This document shows, piece by piece, positions 54,708 to 63,591 of a DNA stretch of 64,000 bases (position 1 is its first letter; each line of letters starts with the position of its first letter). The notes beneath the pieces are model-generated. The model saw nothing but the letters and a program-made list of their open reading frames with translations, did not search any database and was not told the DNA's origin. Source of the DNA: JAHEDH01 sp963745865 (GTDB lineage Bacteria; Actinomycetota; Acidimicrobiia; Spongiisociales; ZC4RG35). The stretch is from contig CAVUYZ010000003.1 in assembly GCA_963745865.1 (NCBI GenBank), forward strand, positions 310,001-374,000, in the 5' to 3' direction. Position numbers and translations under genes: made by a program.

Positions 54708-55301
54708 TCACCCGCTGAGCGATTCCATCTGGTGCCAGAGGCGATCGACACGTTGCTCGACGTCGCCGAGGCTTCCTTCGGTGCACACGACCCATCCACC
54801 CCGATCCACCCATCCGTCGCGATCCGGCTGGGCTGCCAGACGGCGGTCGATCTCGTCGGGATCCATGCCGCGTTGGATCAACCGGTCCTTGCGGATGTTG
54901 ACGTCGAGGTCGGCGACGATCGTTCGCGAGCTCCCGACCCCGAGAAAGTCCCGAGGAACAGACAATTCGACGACGATCAGATCCGAGTCCGAGTCCCGGA
55001 TCCGCTGCCGGAGGGTTTCGGTGATCGCCGGATGCGAGATCGCTTCGAGGTCCCGGAGCTCGCCCCGGTCGTTGAAAACGATGTGAGCCAGCTTCTTGCG
55101 GTCGATGATGCCGTCATCGACCACTTCGGGCCATCGTGTGGCTACGGCATCGTGGGCTGCGCCACCCGGCTCCAGCACTGCGTGCCCGATCGTGTCGGCG
55201 TCGATCGTCTCGGCACCACGCGCCTCGAGCATCTCCCGGACGGTGGTCTTGCCGCTCCCGATGCCCCCGGTGAGTAACCACACGTTGCGTTGCGTTCCCA
55301 T
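54708..55301 (-). CDS. coaE: Dephospho-CoA kinase
   Basis: This enzyme catalyses the final step of CoA synthesis, phosphorylating the 3'-OH of dephospho-CoA. The 197-residue P-loop kinase has GGIGSGKTT at residues 12-20, then ARGAETIDADTIGHAVLEPG and LRDLEAISHPAI, and a C-terminal RLAAQPD lid region. The start at 55301 is used because the open frame upstream lacks homology and would overlap the proS leader. It is convergent with ispG and divergent from proS. Confidence 0.94.
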   Translation of the reverse strand: MGTQRNVWLLTGGIGSGKTTVREMLEARGAETIDADTIGHAVLEPGGAAHDAVATRWPEVVDDGIIDRKKLAHIVFNDRGELRDLEAISHPAITETLRQRIRDSDSDLIVVELSVPRDFLGVGSSRTIVADLDVNIRKDRLIQRGMDPDEIDRRLAAQPDRDGWVDRGGWVVCTEGSLGDVEQRVDRLWHQMESLSG

Positions 55302-55441
55302 GCCGGTCACGTTACCGATGGTGTGGCGTGCCCCGACATCGGAGCGGCAGGGGCGCCGCATCGGGTGACTGGTGGGGTTCGCACAGCGTCCGGGCTCCAA
55401 ACGATCGGGTCCTTCTCCACGGTCCAACTACCGTCACGCGG

Positions 55442-57143
55442 ATGCGCTGGTCCAAGGCCTTCATCCCGACACTCCGCGACGATCCCGCGAACGCAGACGC
55501 GGCGAGCCATCGCCTGCTCCTGCGGGCGGGGTTTGTCCGACAGCTCTCCGCCGGGCACTACTCGATCCTGCCGCTCGGCCAACGGGTCCGCGCCAAGATC
55601 GATCGGATCATCCGTGAGGAGATCGACGCGATCGGGGGTCAGCAGTTCCATCTCCCCGCGATGCACCCGGCCGAGATCTGGAAGACGTCGGGACGCTGGG
55701 ACAAGATGGGCGAAGAGATGTTCCGGCTCGTCGACCGCAAAGGCGCCGACAACGTTCTCGGGATGACCCACGAGGAGATCTTTGCGCTGCTCGCCTCCGA
55801 GATCTCCAGCTACAAACAGCTCCCACAGCTGTGGTACCAGATCCAGACGAAGTTCAGGGATGAGCCTCGACCCAAGTCCGGTGTCCTTCGGGTGCGTGAG
55901 TTCACGATGAAGGACTCCTATTCGCTCGATCTGACCAGAGACGGTCTCGACGAGCAGTTCGATCGCCATCACGGTGCCTACACCCGTATCTTCGACCGCT
56001 TCGGTCTCGATGCGGTCGGGGTCGAGGCGTCGTCCGGAGCGATGGGCGGGTCCGACTCGGTCGAGTTCATGGTGCGATCCGAGGCGGGCGAGGACTGGAT
56101 CGTGACGTGCTCGACGTGCGACTATCGGGCGAATCTCGAGCGGGCCACCTCCGCCCTCGACAGCGCAGACGACCCTGAGACCGTTCCACAAACCGAACGA
56201 TTCCCCACGCCGGGAATCCGCACGATCGCCGGCCTCGCCGAGGCGCATCCGGATTCGGCAGCAGCCGATCGCCAGATCAAGACGTTGATGTATTTCGTCG
56301 ATGACGTCTTCACTCTGGTGATGATGCGCGGCGACCACGCTCTGCAGGAACAGAAGCTGATCGACTGCACCGGTGCATCGCTGATGAGGCCGGCACAGCC
56401 CGAGGAGATCCGCGAGAGATTGGGTGCCCTTCCCGGCAGCCTCGGCGCCGTTGGCGTCGACGGGCATCGAATCATCGCCGACGAGGCCCTGCGCGGTCGG
56501 CGCGGCATGGTCACTGGTGCCAACCAGGACGACTGGCATCTGATGCACGTCGACATCGAACGCGATGTCCACGTCGACGACTGGTTCGATCTGCGAGCTG
56601 TCGAGTCGGGGGAGCGTATGCCGGATCGACGGAGGCGACCTCGAGCTCTGGAAAGGGATCGAGGTCGGCCACATCTTCAAGCTCGGGACGGCGTTCTCGG
56701 AGGCGATGGGGGCACTCGTCCAGGATGAGACCGGCGAATCGAAGCCGATCATCATGGGGTCGTACGGGATCGGTCTCGAGCGCGCCATGGCTGCTGTCGT
56801 CGAGACGCACAATGACGAGCGAGGGATCATCTGGCCGATGTCGCTTGCGCCCTACCACGTCGTGATCACGCTCCTGCGCCAACAGGACGAATCCGTGATG
56901 GCGGCGGGCGAGGGCCTGTATTCCTCGCTGACCGAGGCCGGCTACGACGTCTTGTTCGATGACAGGGACGAGCGGCCCGGGGTCAAGTTCGCCGACGCCG
57001 AGTTGGTCGGTGTCCCGTATCGGGTGACGGTCGGTCCCCGCGGCCTCGAGTCCGGAATGGTCGAGCTCACGCCGAGACAGACGATGGAGACGGTCGAGGT
57101 CCCGCTCGCCGAACTTCTCGACCATCTTCCCGCGGTGCCGTAG
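55442..57143 (+). CDS. proS: Prolyl-tRNA synthetase, bacterial type (frameshift near 56612)
   Basis: This class II synthetase begins MRWSKAFIPTLRDDPANADAASHRLLLRAGF in pattern. It has motif 2 residues in QTKFRDEPRPKSGVLRVREFTMKDSYS, the INS editing domain (about residues 230-390, beginning CDYRANLERA), and motif 3 MGSYGIGLERAMAAVVE, followed by the anticodon-binding domain. After AVESGER the frame changes; dropping one base gives CRIDGGDLELWKGIEVGHIFKLGT. Joined length is 567 residues, normal for the type with the editing insert. Confidence 0.94.
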
Positions 57144-57189
57144 AGCATTCGGCAATCCCGTTCGAACTCGCGGAGGCTGTCGACCCGAT

Positions 57190-57966
57190 TCACATGACGT
57201 CGGGGCGAATTCGCTCAGGCCCGCAATAGACCACCATCCGGGACTGTCTCACGAATCCGACCAGGGTCATCCCGAGATCCGTTGCCAGGTCGACGGCCAA
57301 CGACGATGCCGCAGAGACACCGGCAACGACGGGAATGCCGGCGACGGCGGCCTTCTGAGCGATCTCGAAGCTGGTTCGCCCCGAGACCACGAGGATCGTT
57401 TCTCCCAGCGGCCAGCTTGTCGACGCCGCCATGCCGATCGCCTTGTCGACAGCGTTGTGGCGGCCGATGTCCTCGGCCCATCCCAGTGCGGCGCCGTCGG
57501 CGGAGTGGACGGCAGCGCCATGGAGGCCGCCGGTCGCTTCGAATCCTGGCTGAATGTCGCGCAGTGAGCCCACCAGCGAAGCGATGACGCCCGCCGGTAG
57601 AACGGGGCCCGCAGGGAGTGGCCGTGCGGCGACGAGGACCGCGTCGATCGAAGCCTTTCCGCACACGCCGCACGACGAGGTCGTGTAGGTGTTGCGTCTG
57701 AACTGCTCGGGATCGACGCTCACGCCGTCCGACAGCATGATCCGGTAGCGGTCGCCGTCGAGCGGTTCGAGCCCCGCGAACTCCTCGGGTGCCAGCAGAA
57801 TCCCCTCGGTCAGGCAGAATCCGAGGGCAAGCTGGGTCTCCATCCCAGGGGTTCGCATCAGGACTGCGATCGGGGTGTCGGCGATGCGGAATTCGAGCGG
57901 TTCTTCCTCGGCGAGCACATCGGTGCCAGGCTCCGGATTCCCGTCTTCGATGACGGTGACTGGCAT
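57190..57966 (-). CDS. fdhD: Formate dehydrogenase accessory sulfurtransferase FdhD
   Basis: FdhD passes sulfur to the molybdenum cofactor of formate dehydrogenase. The protein has the catalytic CGVCGK loop (SSCGVCGKASIDAVLV), GLHGAAVHSADG, EDIGRHNAVDKAIG and VSGRTSFEIAQKAAVAGIP, the family hallmarks. The start at 57966 (MPVTVIEDG) gives 258 residues; GTG at 57981 is possible. The longest frame would begin at the serC start, which is implausible. It implies a molybdenum-dependent formate dehydrogenase elsewhere in the genome. Confidence 0.93.
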   Translation of the reverse strand: MPVTVIEDGNPEPGTDVLAEEEPLEFRIADTPIAVLMRTPGMETQLALGFCLTEGILLAPEEFAGLEPLDGDRYRIMLSDGVSVDPEQFRRNTYTTSSCGVCGKASIDAVLVAARPLPAGPVLPAGVIASLVGSLRDIQPGFEATGGLHGAAVHSADGAALGWAEDIGRHNAVDKAIGMAASTSWPLGETILVVSGRTSFEIAQKAAVAGIPVVAGVSAASSLAVDLATDLGMTLVGFVRQSRMVVYCGPERIRPDVM

Positions 57967-58043
57967 GGTTCGCCCGCTCACACCAGACAGGCTACGTTGA
58001 CGTGGGGCGTCGGACGGCGCGCCAGATCTCTGAAAGGCCACCA

Positions 58044-59120
58044 ATGAGAGTCCACAACTTCGGTGCAGGACCGTGCACGTTGCCGCTCGACGTCCTCACC
58101 GAGGTTCAGCGCGAGTTCCTCGATTTCGACGGGTCGGGGATGTCGCTGATCGAACTGAGTCATCGCTCGGAACAGTACGACCAGGTGCACACCGAAGCGC
58201 TGGAGGCCACTCGCCGGGTATCGAAGGCCCCGGATGACTTCGACATTCTCTTCATCCAGGGTGGAGCAACCCTCCAGTTCGCGATGGCTCCGATGAATCT
58301 CCTCGGGGACGCTGACACCGCAGGTGTCGTTGTCGCCGGCGCTTGGGGGAAGAAGGCCCTGGCGGATGGCTCCAAGCACGGTTCTCTGGTCGCGGCGTGG
58401 GACGGCGCCGACTCGGGATACACGACGATGCCGGGGCCGGGGGAGATGGATGTCGATCCATCGTGGCGCTACCTCCATGTCACGACGAATGAGACCATCG
58501 GCGGAATCAGGCTCGTCGATCTGCCCGAAACGGACGTGCCGCTCGTCGCTGACATGTCCTCGGACTATCTGGCGCGGCCGATCGAGTGGGATCGATTCGA
58601 TCTGATCTACGGCGGGGTCCAGAAGAACCTCGCGCCTGCCGGGATGGCTGTCGTCTTCGTGCGAAAGGCCATCTCCCGGGAGCCGGCCAACGATCTCGCC
58701 AACTACCTCAGCTATGGGTTCCACGCCAAGTCGGACAGCCTGGGCAACACCCCGCCCATGTTCCCGATCTACGTGATGGGCAAAGTCCTGCACCGGCTCG
58801 AGCAGCAGGGCGGGATCGAGGCGCTGGAGCAGCGTTCGGCGGACAAGGCCGGCCTGCTCTACTCGGTCATCGACGACTCGGACGGCTTCTATCGCAGTCC
58901 GGTCGATCCGGCGGTTCGGAGTCATATGAACGTGGTCTTCCGCCTACCCAGCGAGTCTCTCGAGGCAGCCTTCCTCGCTGGAGCGACCGACCGCGACATG
59001 ATCGGGCTCACAGGGCATCGATCGGTCGGCGGGTGCCGTGCATCGCTCTACGCCGCCCTCGAGATGTCGTCGGTCGAGGTCCTGGCCGAGTACATGAAGG
59101 AGTTCCAGGCCGGGCACTGA
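58044..59120 (+). CDS. serC: Phosphoserine aminotransferase
   Basis: This PLP enzyme converts 3-phosphohydroxypyruvate to phosphoserine (and can act in pyridoxine synthesis). The 358-residue class-V transaminase begins MRVHNFGAGPCTLP, with GMSLIELSHRSEQYD, FIQGGATLQFAMAPMNLL, the PLP-lysine region YGGVQKNLAPAGMAVVFVRK, NTPPMFPIYV and GHRSVGGCRASLYAAL. It is the E. coli-type SerC rather than the mycobacterial SerC-like type. GAAAGG stands eight bases before the ATG. Confidence 0.95.
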   Translation: MRVHNFGAGPCTLPLDVLTEVQREFLDFDGSGMSLIELSHRSEQYDQVHTEALEATRRVSKAPDDFDILFIQGGATLQFAMAPMNLLGDADTAGVVVAGAWGKKALADGSKHGSLVAAWDGADSGYTTMPGPGEMDVDPSWRYLHVTTNETIGGIRLVDLPETDVPLVADMSSDYLARPIEWDRFDLIYGGVQKNLAPAGMAVVFVRKAISREPANDLANYLSYGFHAKSDSLGNTPPMFPIYVMGKVLHRLEQQGGIEALEQRSADKAGLLYSVIDDSDGFYRSPVDPAVRSHMNVVFRLPSESLEAAFLAGATDRDMIGLTGHRSVGGCRASLYAALEMSSVEVLAEYMKEFQAGH

Positions 59121-59136
59121 CGGTGTGCTGCCGGAT

Positions 59137-59165
59137 CTCACAAACGACCCGCCGCTGCGTATACT
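59137..59165 (+). promoter_or_regulatory. Promoter candidate for rimP-nusA-infB
   Basis: CTCACA (59137-59142) and TATACT (59160-59165) are separated by 17 bases; the -10 is a strong match (5 of 6). It lies 69 bases before the rimP start and directly upstream of a terminator-like hairpin. Confidence 0.6.
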
Positions 59166-59192
59166 CATGCTTCCAACTGAACGCTCTGCTTT

Positions 59193-59218
59193 GAGGTGGG
59201 CGAATGCCTGCCTCTTTT
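59193..59218 (+). promoter_or_regulatory. Probable transcription attenuator in the rimP-nusA-infB leader
   Basis: GAGGTGGGC and GCCTGCCTC pair over nine bases (two G-U pairs) around the tetraloop GAAT and are followed at once by TTTT, which is the form of an intrinsic terminator. It lies between the promoter and the rimP ribosome-binding site, so it would cut short transcription unless overcome. Autoregulation by NusA, encoded downstream, is a natural guess by analogy with the known leader terminators of this operon in enterobacteria. Confidence 0.65.
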
Positions 59219-59233
59219 GCTGAGGAAGGAGCA

Positions 59234-59719
59234 ATGACCATCTCACATCCGGTCGACGACATTCGAGCCATCATCGAGCCTTGGCTGGCAGCCGAGAAGC
59301 TCGAGTTGGACGATCTCGAAATGGTCGGCTCGGGCGATGGCCGGACGCTGCGCATCCTCATCGATCACGAAGACGGGGTCGATCTCGATCGACTCACCGA
59401 CGTCAGCGACGGCGTCGGCCGGTTGATCGATGACCTTCCCTCACTCCAGGCCGCGTACCAACTCGAAGTGTCGTCGCCGGGGCTCGAGCGAAAGCTGAAG
59501 CGACCCAACCATTACCGCAAGTCGATCGGGCGAGAGGTGAAGGTGAAGGCCCGCATCGACGGGCAAACCGTCTCGGCGCGTGGCGAGCTGGTGACCGCCG
59601 ATGACGCAGCTTTCACCGTCGAGACCGAGTCGGGGCCGATGACGCTCGCCTATGACGACGTCACGTCAGCTCGCACGGTGTTCAACTGGACCGCACAACC
59701 GAAGCCAGGAAAGAAATAG
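59234..59719 (+). CDS. rimP: Ribosome maturation factor RimP
   Basis: This factor acts in early 30S assembly. The protein has about 161 residues, with DDIRAIIEPWLAAEKLELDDLEMVG, LRILIDHEDGVDLDRLTDVSDGVGRLID and YQLEVSSPGLERKLKRPNHYRKSIGREVKVK, the YlxS/RimP core. The ATG at 59234 is preferred, with GAGGAAGGAG just upstream; the other candidate ATG at 59204 lies inside the terminator-like hairpin. It is nine bases from nusA. Confidence 0.94.
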   Translation: MTISHPVDDIRAIIEPWLAAEKLELDDLEMVGSGDGRTLRILIDHEDGVDLDRLTDVSDGVGRLIDDLPSLQAAYQLEVSSPGLERKLKRPNHYRKSIGREVKVKARIDGQTVSARGELVTADDAAFTVETESGPMTLAYDDVTSARTVFNWTAQPKPGKK

Positions 59720-59728
59720 GAGGGCGTC

Positions 59729-60933
59729 ATGAAGATCGACTTTCAAGTGATGGAAGCGCTCGAACTTCTCGAGAGAGAGCGGGGTGTCCCGGTCGAGACC
59801 ATCCTCGACGCCCTCGCCAATGCGCTCGTGTCCGCGTACAAGCGCAGCCCAGGGGCCGCCGAGGAGGCACGGGTCACGATCGACCCCGACCAGGGCGACA
59901 TCCTCGTGTACGCGCAGGAATTGGACGAGGACGGAAACGTCATTCGCGAGTGGGAAGACACGCCCGACGATTTTGGCCGTATCGCCGCTCAGACCGCCAA
60001 GCAGGTGATCGCCCAGCGGCTGAACGAGGCCAAGCGCGACCAGGTGTTCGACATCTACGAGGGTCGTGAGGGAGATCTCGTGACCGGGATCGTCCAGCAG
60101 GTCGACAACCGTTACGTGATTCTCGACTTGGGTGATGCCGAGGCACTGATGCCGGGCTCGGAGCGAATCCCCTATGAGCGCCTCGAACGGGGCAACCGCG
60201 TCAAGGCATTGATTCTCGAGGTCAGGAACGAGGCCAAGGGCCCCCAGATCGTGGTGTCCCGAAGTCACCCGGACCTCGTTCGGCAACTGTTGAGGCTCGA
60301 AGTCCCGGAGTTGGTGGACGGAACCATCGAGATTTCGGCGATTGCGCGTGAACCGGGCCACAGGACGAAGATCGCCGTCGTCAGCCACGACTCGAACGTG
60401 GATGCCAAAGGCGCCTGTGTCGGAGCCAGAGGTAGCCGTGTCCGTCAGGTCGTGAACGAGCTGAAGGGGGAGAAGGTCGACGTGGTGCAGCATCGCGACG
60501 ATCTCCGCCAGTTCATTGCTGAGGCGCTCGGGCCTGCTCGCGTCCAGGAAGTGATCATCGACGACGAGACCAAGACCGCAACGGTCATCGTCTCGGAGAA
60601 CCAGTTGTCGCTCGCGATCGGCAAAGAGGGACAGAACGCACGGTTGGCGGCCCGGCTGTCCGGGTACCGGATCGACATCCGTTCCGATCAAGAGGATCTG
60701 AACCCGCCGGACAGGATGCCGCGGCATCCGCTGAGGCGGCTGACGTCGAAGAGCCTCCAGCAGATGCTGTCGCGACGGAGACCGTCGAGACTGCCGAACC
60801 AGAGAGTGATGATCAGGCCGACGATGTCGAGCCGGAGACCGCTGAGGCGGCTGATGCCGAGGACATTGCGGCGGAAGCTTCGGGCGATGCTGTCGAGCCC
60901 GAGACCGCCGAGACCGCAGACGAAGAGGAATAA
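59729..60933 (+). CDS. nusA: Transcription termination/antitermination protein NusA (frameshift near 60710)
   Basis: NusA tunes RNA polymerase pausing and termination. The N-terminal domain (MKIDFQVMEALELLERERGVPVETI) is followed by the S1 domain (REGDLVTGIVQQVDNRYVILDLGDAEALMPGSE) and two KH domains (VGARGSRVRQVVNELKGEKVDVV, SLAIGKEGQNARLAARLSGYRIDIRS). After LNPP the frame changes. The correct tail, one frame over, is very acidic (DAAASAEAADVEEPP to ETADEEE) and stops at 60933, 12 bases before infB. Without the join the gene would run 100 bases into infB with a nonsense basic tail. Confidence 0.93.
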
Positions 60934-60945
60934 GGGAACGAAGAC

Positions 60946-63137
60946 GTGGCAAAGACCAGGATCTACGAGCTCGCACGCGAGCTCGATGTCGAATCGAAAG
61001 ATGTACTCGAGGTCGCCAAGGGGCTCGGCTTCGATGTGAAGACCGCCTCCTCGGGACTGGAGTACAACGAGGTCGCTCGCGTTCGCGCCGAGATGTCGAG
61101 CGAGCTGGCGGCCAAGGCCCGAGCCGCGGAGCCCAAGACGGAGCCCGAGCCCAAGCCGGAGTCGAAGGCCAAGACGGAGTCCAAGCCCAAGCCCAAGCCT
61201 GAACCCAAGGCGGAGTCCAAGCCCAAGCCTGAGCGTGCCAAGACGGAGCCCGAGCCGGAGCCCGAGCCCGAGCCGGAACCCGAGCCCGAGCCGAGAGCCC
61301 GAGGCAGAGACGGAGTCCGAGGCAGAGACGTCCGAGGCAGAGAGTGAAGAGCCTGAGTCCGACGCAATCGAGGTCGGGCTGGCAGAGGTGCACGACGGCA
61401 TGTCGGTCGCCGAATTCGCAGAAGCGATCAGCCAACCGACACCCGAGGTCGTGAAGGCTCTGCTGACACGCGGAACCCCGGTCGGGGCCGGTCAGCCGAT
61501 GCCCGTGGAACTGATGGAAGAGGTCGCCGAGAGCTTCGACGTGATCGTCGAACTGCTCGACGAGGCGCCAGATGAACCGGTGTCGGCCACCGAGGACATG
61601 CCCGAATTCGATGACGATGAAGCCGATCTGGCGCTGCGTCCCCCGGTTGTGACGGTGATGGGCCACGTCGACCACGGCAAGACCACCCTGCTCGACACGA
61701 TCCGCAAGGAGAAGGTCGTCGACGACGAGGCCGGCGGGATCACACAGCACATCGGCGCCTACCAGGTCGAGATCAACGGGAACAAGATCACGTTCCTCGA
61801 CACTCCAGGTCACGAAGCCTTCACCACCATGCGTGCCCGTGGTGCCGATGTCACCGATATCGTGGTCCTGGTCGTCGCCGCCGATGACGGGGTGATGCCA
61901 CAAACCGTCGAGGCGATCAGTCACGCCAAGGCTGCAGGCGTCGAGTTGGTCGTCGCCATCAACAAATCCGACCTTCCCGGTGCGGACCCGCTTCGCGTCA
62001 GAACCGAGCTCACACAACACGAAGTCATCGTTGAGGAGCTCGGTGGGGATGTGCCATCCGTGGAGGTGTCCGCCCTCACCGGCGACGGCGTCGACAATCT
62101 GCTCGAGGTGATCGATCTCATCGCACAGCTCCAGGAGTACAAGGCGAATCCCAAGCCGACCGCAGTCGGCGTCGTCGTCGAATCCCAGCTCGAGCAGGGC
62201 ATGGGCCCGACGGCAACGGTGATCGTCAAGCGTGGGACACTGAAGCAGTCGGACGCGTTCGTTGCCGGATCGGTCAGCGGGCGTGTCAGAGCGATGATGA
62301 ACGAGCGAGGCGATCGTCTGAAGACTGCCGGTCCGTCCGACCCCGTGCTGATCATGGGTTGGGCCGAGGTGCCAACCGCCGGCACGGTGTTCGAGGTCGT
62401 CAAGAACGACAAAGAGGCGAGAAACATCGCGGCCGAGCGCCTCCAGGAGATCAAGGACGAGGAGCACGACGCTTCCGTCGGCAAGAGAGCGTCTCCAAGG
62501 TCTACTCGAGCAACTCAGGGCGGAGGAGACCGAGCTCAGGATCGTGCTCAAGGCAGATGCGCACGGGTCGCTCGAAGCATTGCGCGACTCGGTCGCCAAG
62601 ATCAAGCGAGAAGACGGCCGAGTGGACATCGTCCACGGTGCCGTCGGAGGTATCAGCGAGAACGATGTCACGCTCGCCGAAGTGACCGGGGCAGTCGTGA
62701 TCGGCTTCAACGTGCGACCCGAGGGCAAGGCCAGGAAGACGGCCGAGCAACAGGGCATCGAGATCCGTACCTACTCGATCATCTACGAACTGCTCGACGA
62801 TGTCGAAGCGATGCTGGTCGGAAAGTTGGAGCCCGCATCGGAGGAAGTCGTCGTCGGAGAAGCCCAGGTCAGGGAACTGTTCCGGGTACCGAGGGCCGGG
62901 ACCATTGCCGGTTCCTACGTCACCGACGGGATGGTCGTCCGTGGAGCAAAGGCTCGACTCATCCGCGACGGTGTGGTGATCCACGACGGGATCGTCGGTT
63001 CCTTGCGCAGGTTCAAGGAGGACGTGCGAGAGGTCGCGAGCGGCTTCGAGTGCGGGATCAGTCTCGAGGGGTACAACGACGTGAAGGAAGGCGACGTCAT
63101 CGAGGTCTATCAGATCCGTGAGGTCGCCCGGACCTGA
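60946..63137 (+). CDS. infB: Translation initiation factor IF-2 (two frameshifts)
   Basis: This GTPase places fMet-tRNA on the 30S subunit. An IF2-N domain (ARELDVESKDVLEVAKGLGF) leads to a repetitive Glu/Pro/Lys linker, where the frame changes near 61292. The G domain then shows GHVDHGKTTLLD, DTPGHEAFTTM, NKSDLPGADP and the switch regions. A second shift near 62484 (RLQGLLEQLRAEETELRIVLKADAHGS follows) leads to domains III and IV (GISLEGYNDVKEGDVIEVYQI). Joined length is about 730 residues, short for IF-2. The GTG start has AAGGGA eight bases upstream. Confidence 0.93.
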
Positions 63138-63235
63138 TGACGGTCGCTGTGATCGGCGGCTCGATGCGCCGTCACGTCGACGAGGATGCCACGAACGAGA
63201 TGCGTCAGATGGACCGACAGGGAGGAACCCGGTGA
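63137..63235 (+). CDS. 32-residue mini-ORF bridging infB and rbfA
   Basis: Its ATG overlaps the last base of the infB stop and its stop TGA overlaps the rbfA GTG (GTGA). The product begins MTVAVIGGSMRRHVDEDATN and has no known family. A DUF503 gene of about 90 residues usually sits here in related bacteria, but the residues do not resemble it. It may simply couple translation between infB and rbfA. Confidence 0.35.
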   Translation: MTVAVIGGSMRRHVDEDATNEMRQMDRQGGTR

Positions 63236-63591
63236 GCGGCTATTCCCGGATGCAACGGGTCAACTCGATTGTCAAGCAGCTTCTCGCCGACGAGGTCGAG
63301 AAGCTGAAGGACCCTCGACTCGGCATTGTGACGATCACCGGTGTGGAGACGGCTCCGAATCTCAGGCGCGCCACCGTCTACTTCTCGACACTGAACCTCG
63401 ACGATGCCGACGAAACGAAGTCTGCCCTCGAATCCGCAGCACCCCGTCTCAGGCGAATCCTGGGCCAGGAGGTGCGTCTGAAGTACACACCTGCTCTCGA
63501 GTTCGAACTGGACCAAGGGGTTGCAGGCGGTGCACGAATCGATGAGATTCTCGCCGACATCTCCCGAACGCGAAAGGACGAAGAGGAATGA
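63232..63591 (+). CDS. rbfA: 30S ribosome-binding factor RbfA
   Basis: This cold-shock ribosome assembly factor binds the 5' helix of 16S rRNA. The 119-residue protein has the KH-type core: RVNSIVKQLLADEVEKLKDPRLGIVTITGVE, ATVYFSTLNLDD and the LRRILGQEVRLKYTPALEFELDQG end. The GTG at 63232 is chosen because GGGAGG lies six to eight bases upstream. Open frame extends earlier but is unrelated. Confidence 0.95.
   Translation: MSGYSRMQRVNSIVKQLLADEVEKLKDPRLGIVTITGVETAPNLRRATVYFSTLNLDDADETKSALESAAPRLRRILGQEVRLKYTPALEFELDQGVAGGARIDEILADISRTRKDEEE

Noticed and set aside
57967..58044. fdhD starting at 58044
   Set aside because: It would begin at the same position as the divergent serC start and adds residues with no FdhD similarity.
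59204..59233. rimP starting at ATG 59204
   Set aside because: That ATG lies in the loop and stem of the terminator-like hairpin, and a better ribosome-binding site precedes ATG 59234.
61130..61345. Possible CRISPR or satellite array in the repetitive GAGCCC/AAGCCC tract
   Set aside because: The repeats are in-frame codons for the Glu/Pro/Lys linker of IF-2, with no spacers.
5401..62500. Programmed ribosomal frameshifting or genuine pseudogenes as the cause of the broken frames
   Set aside because: The sites share no slippery heptamer and structure, they affect unrelated genes, and many of these genes are indispensable.
59666..62758. A 1030-codon open frame on the minus strand opposite nusA and infB
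   Set aside because: It is antisense to two unmistakable essential genes and its product is low-complexity shadow sequence; long antisense frames are expected at this GC content.
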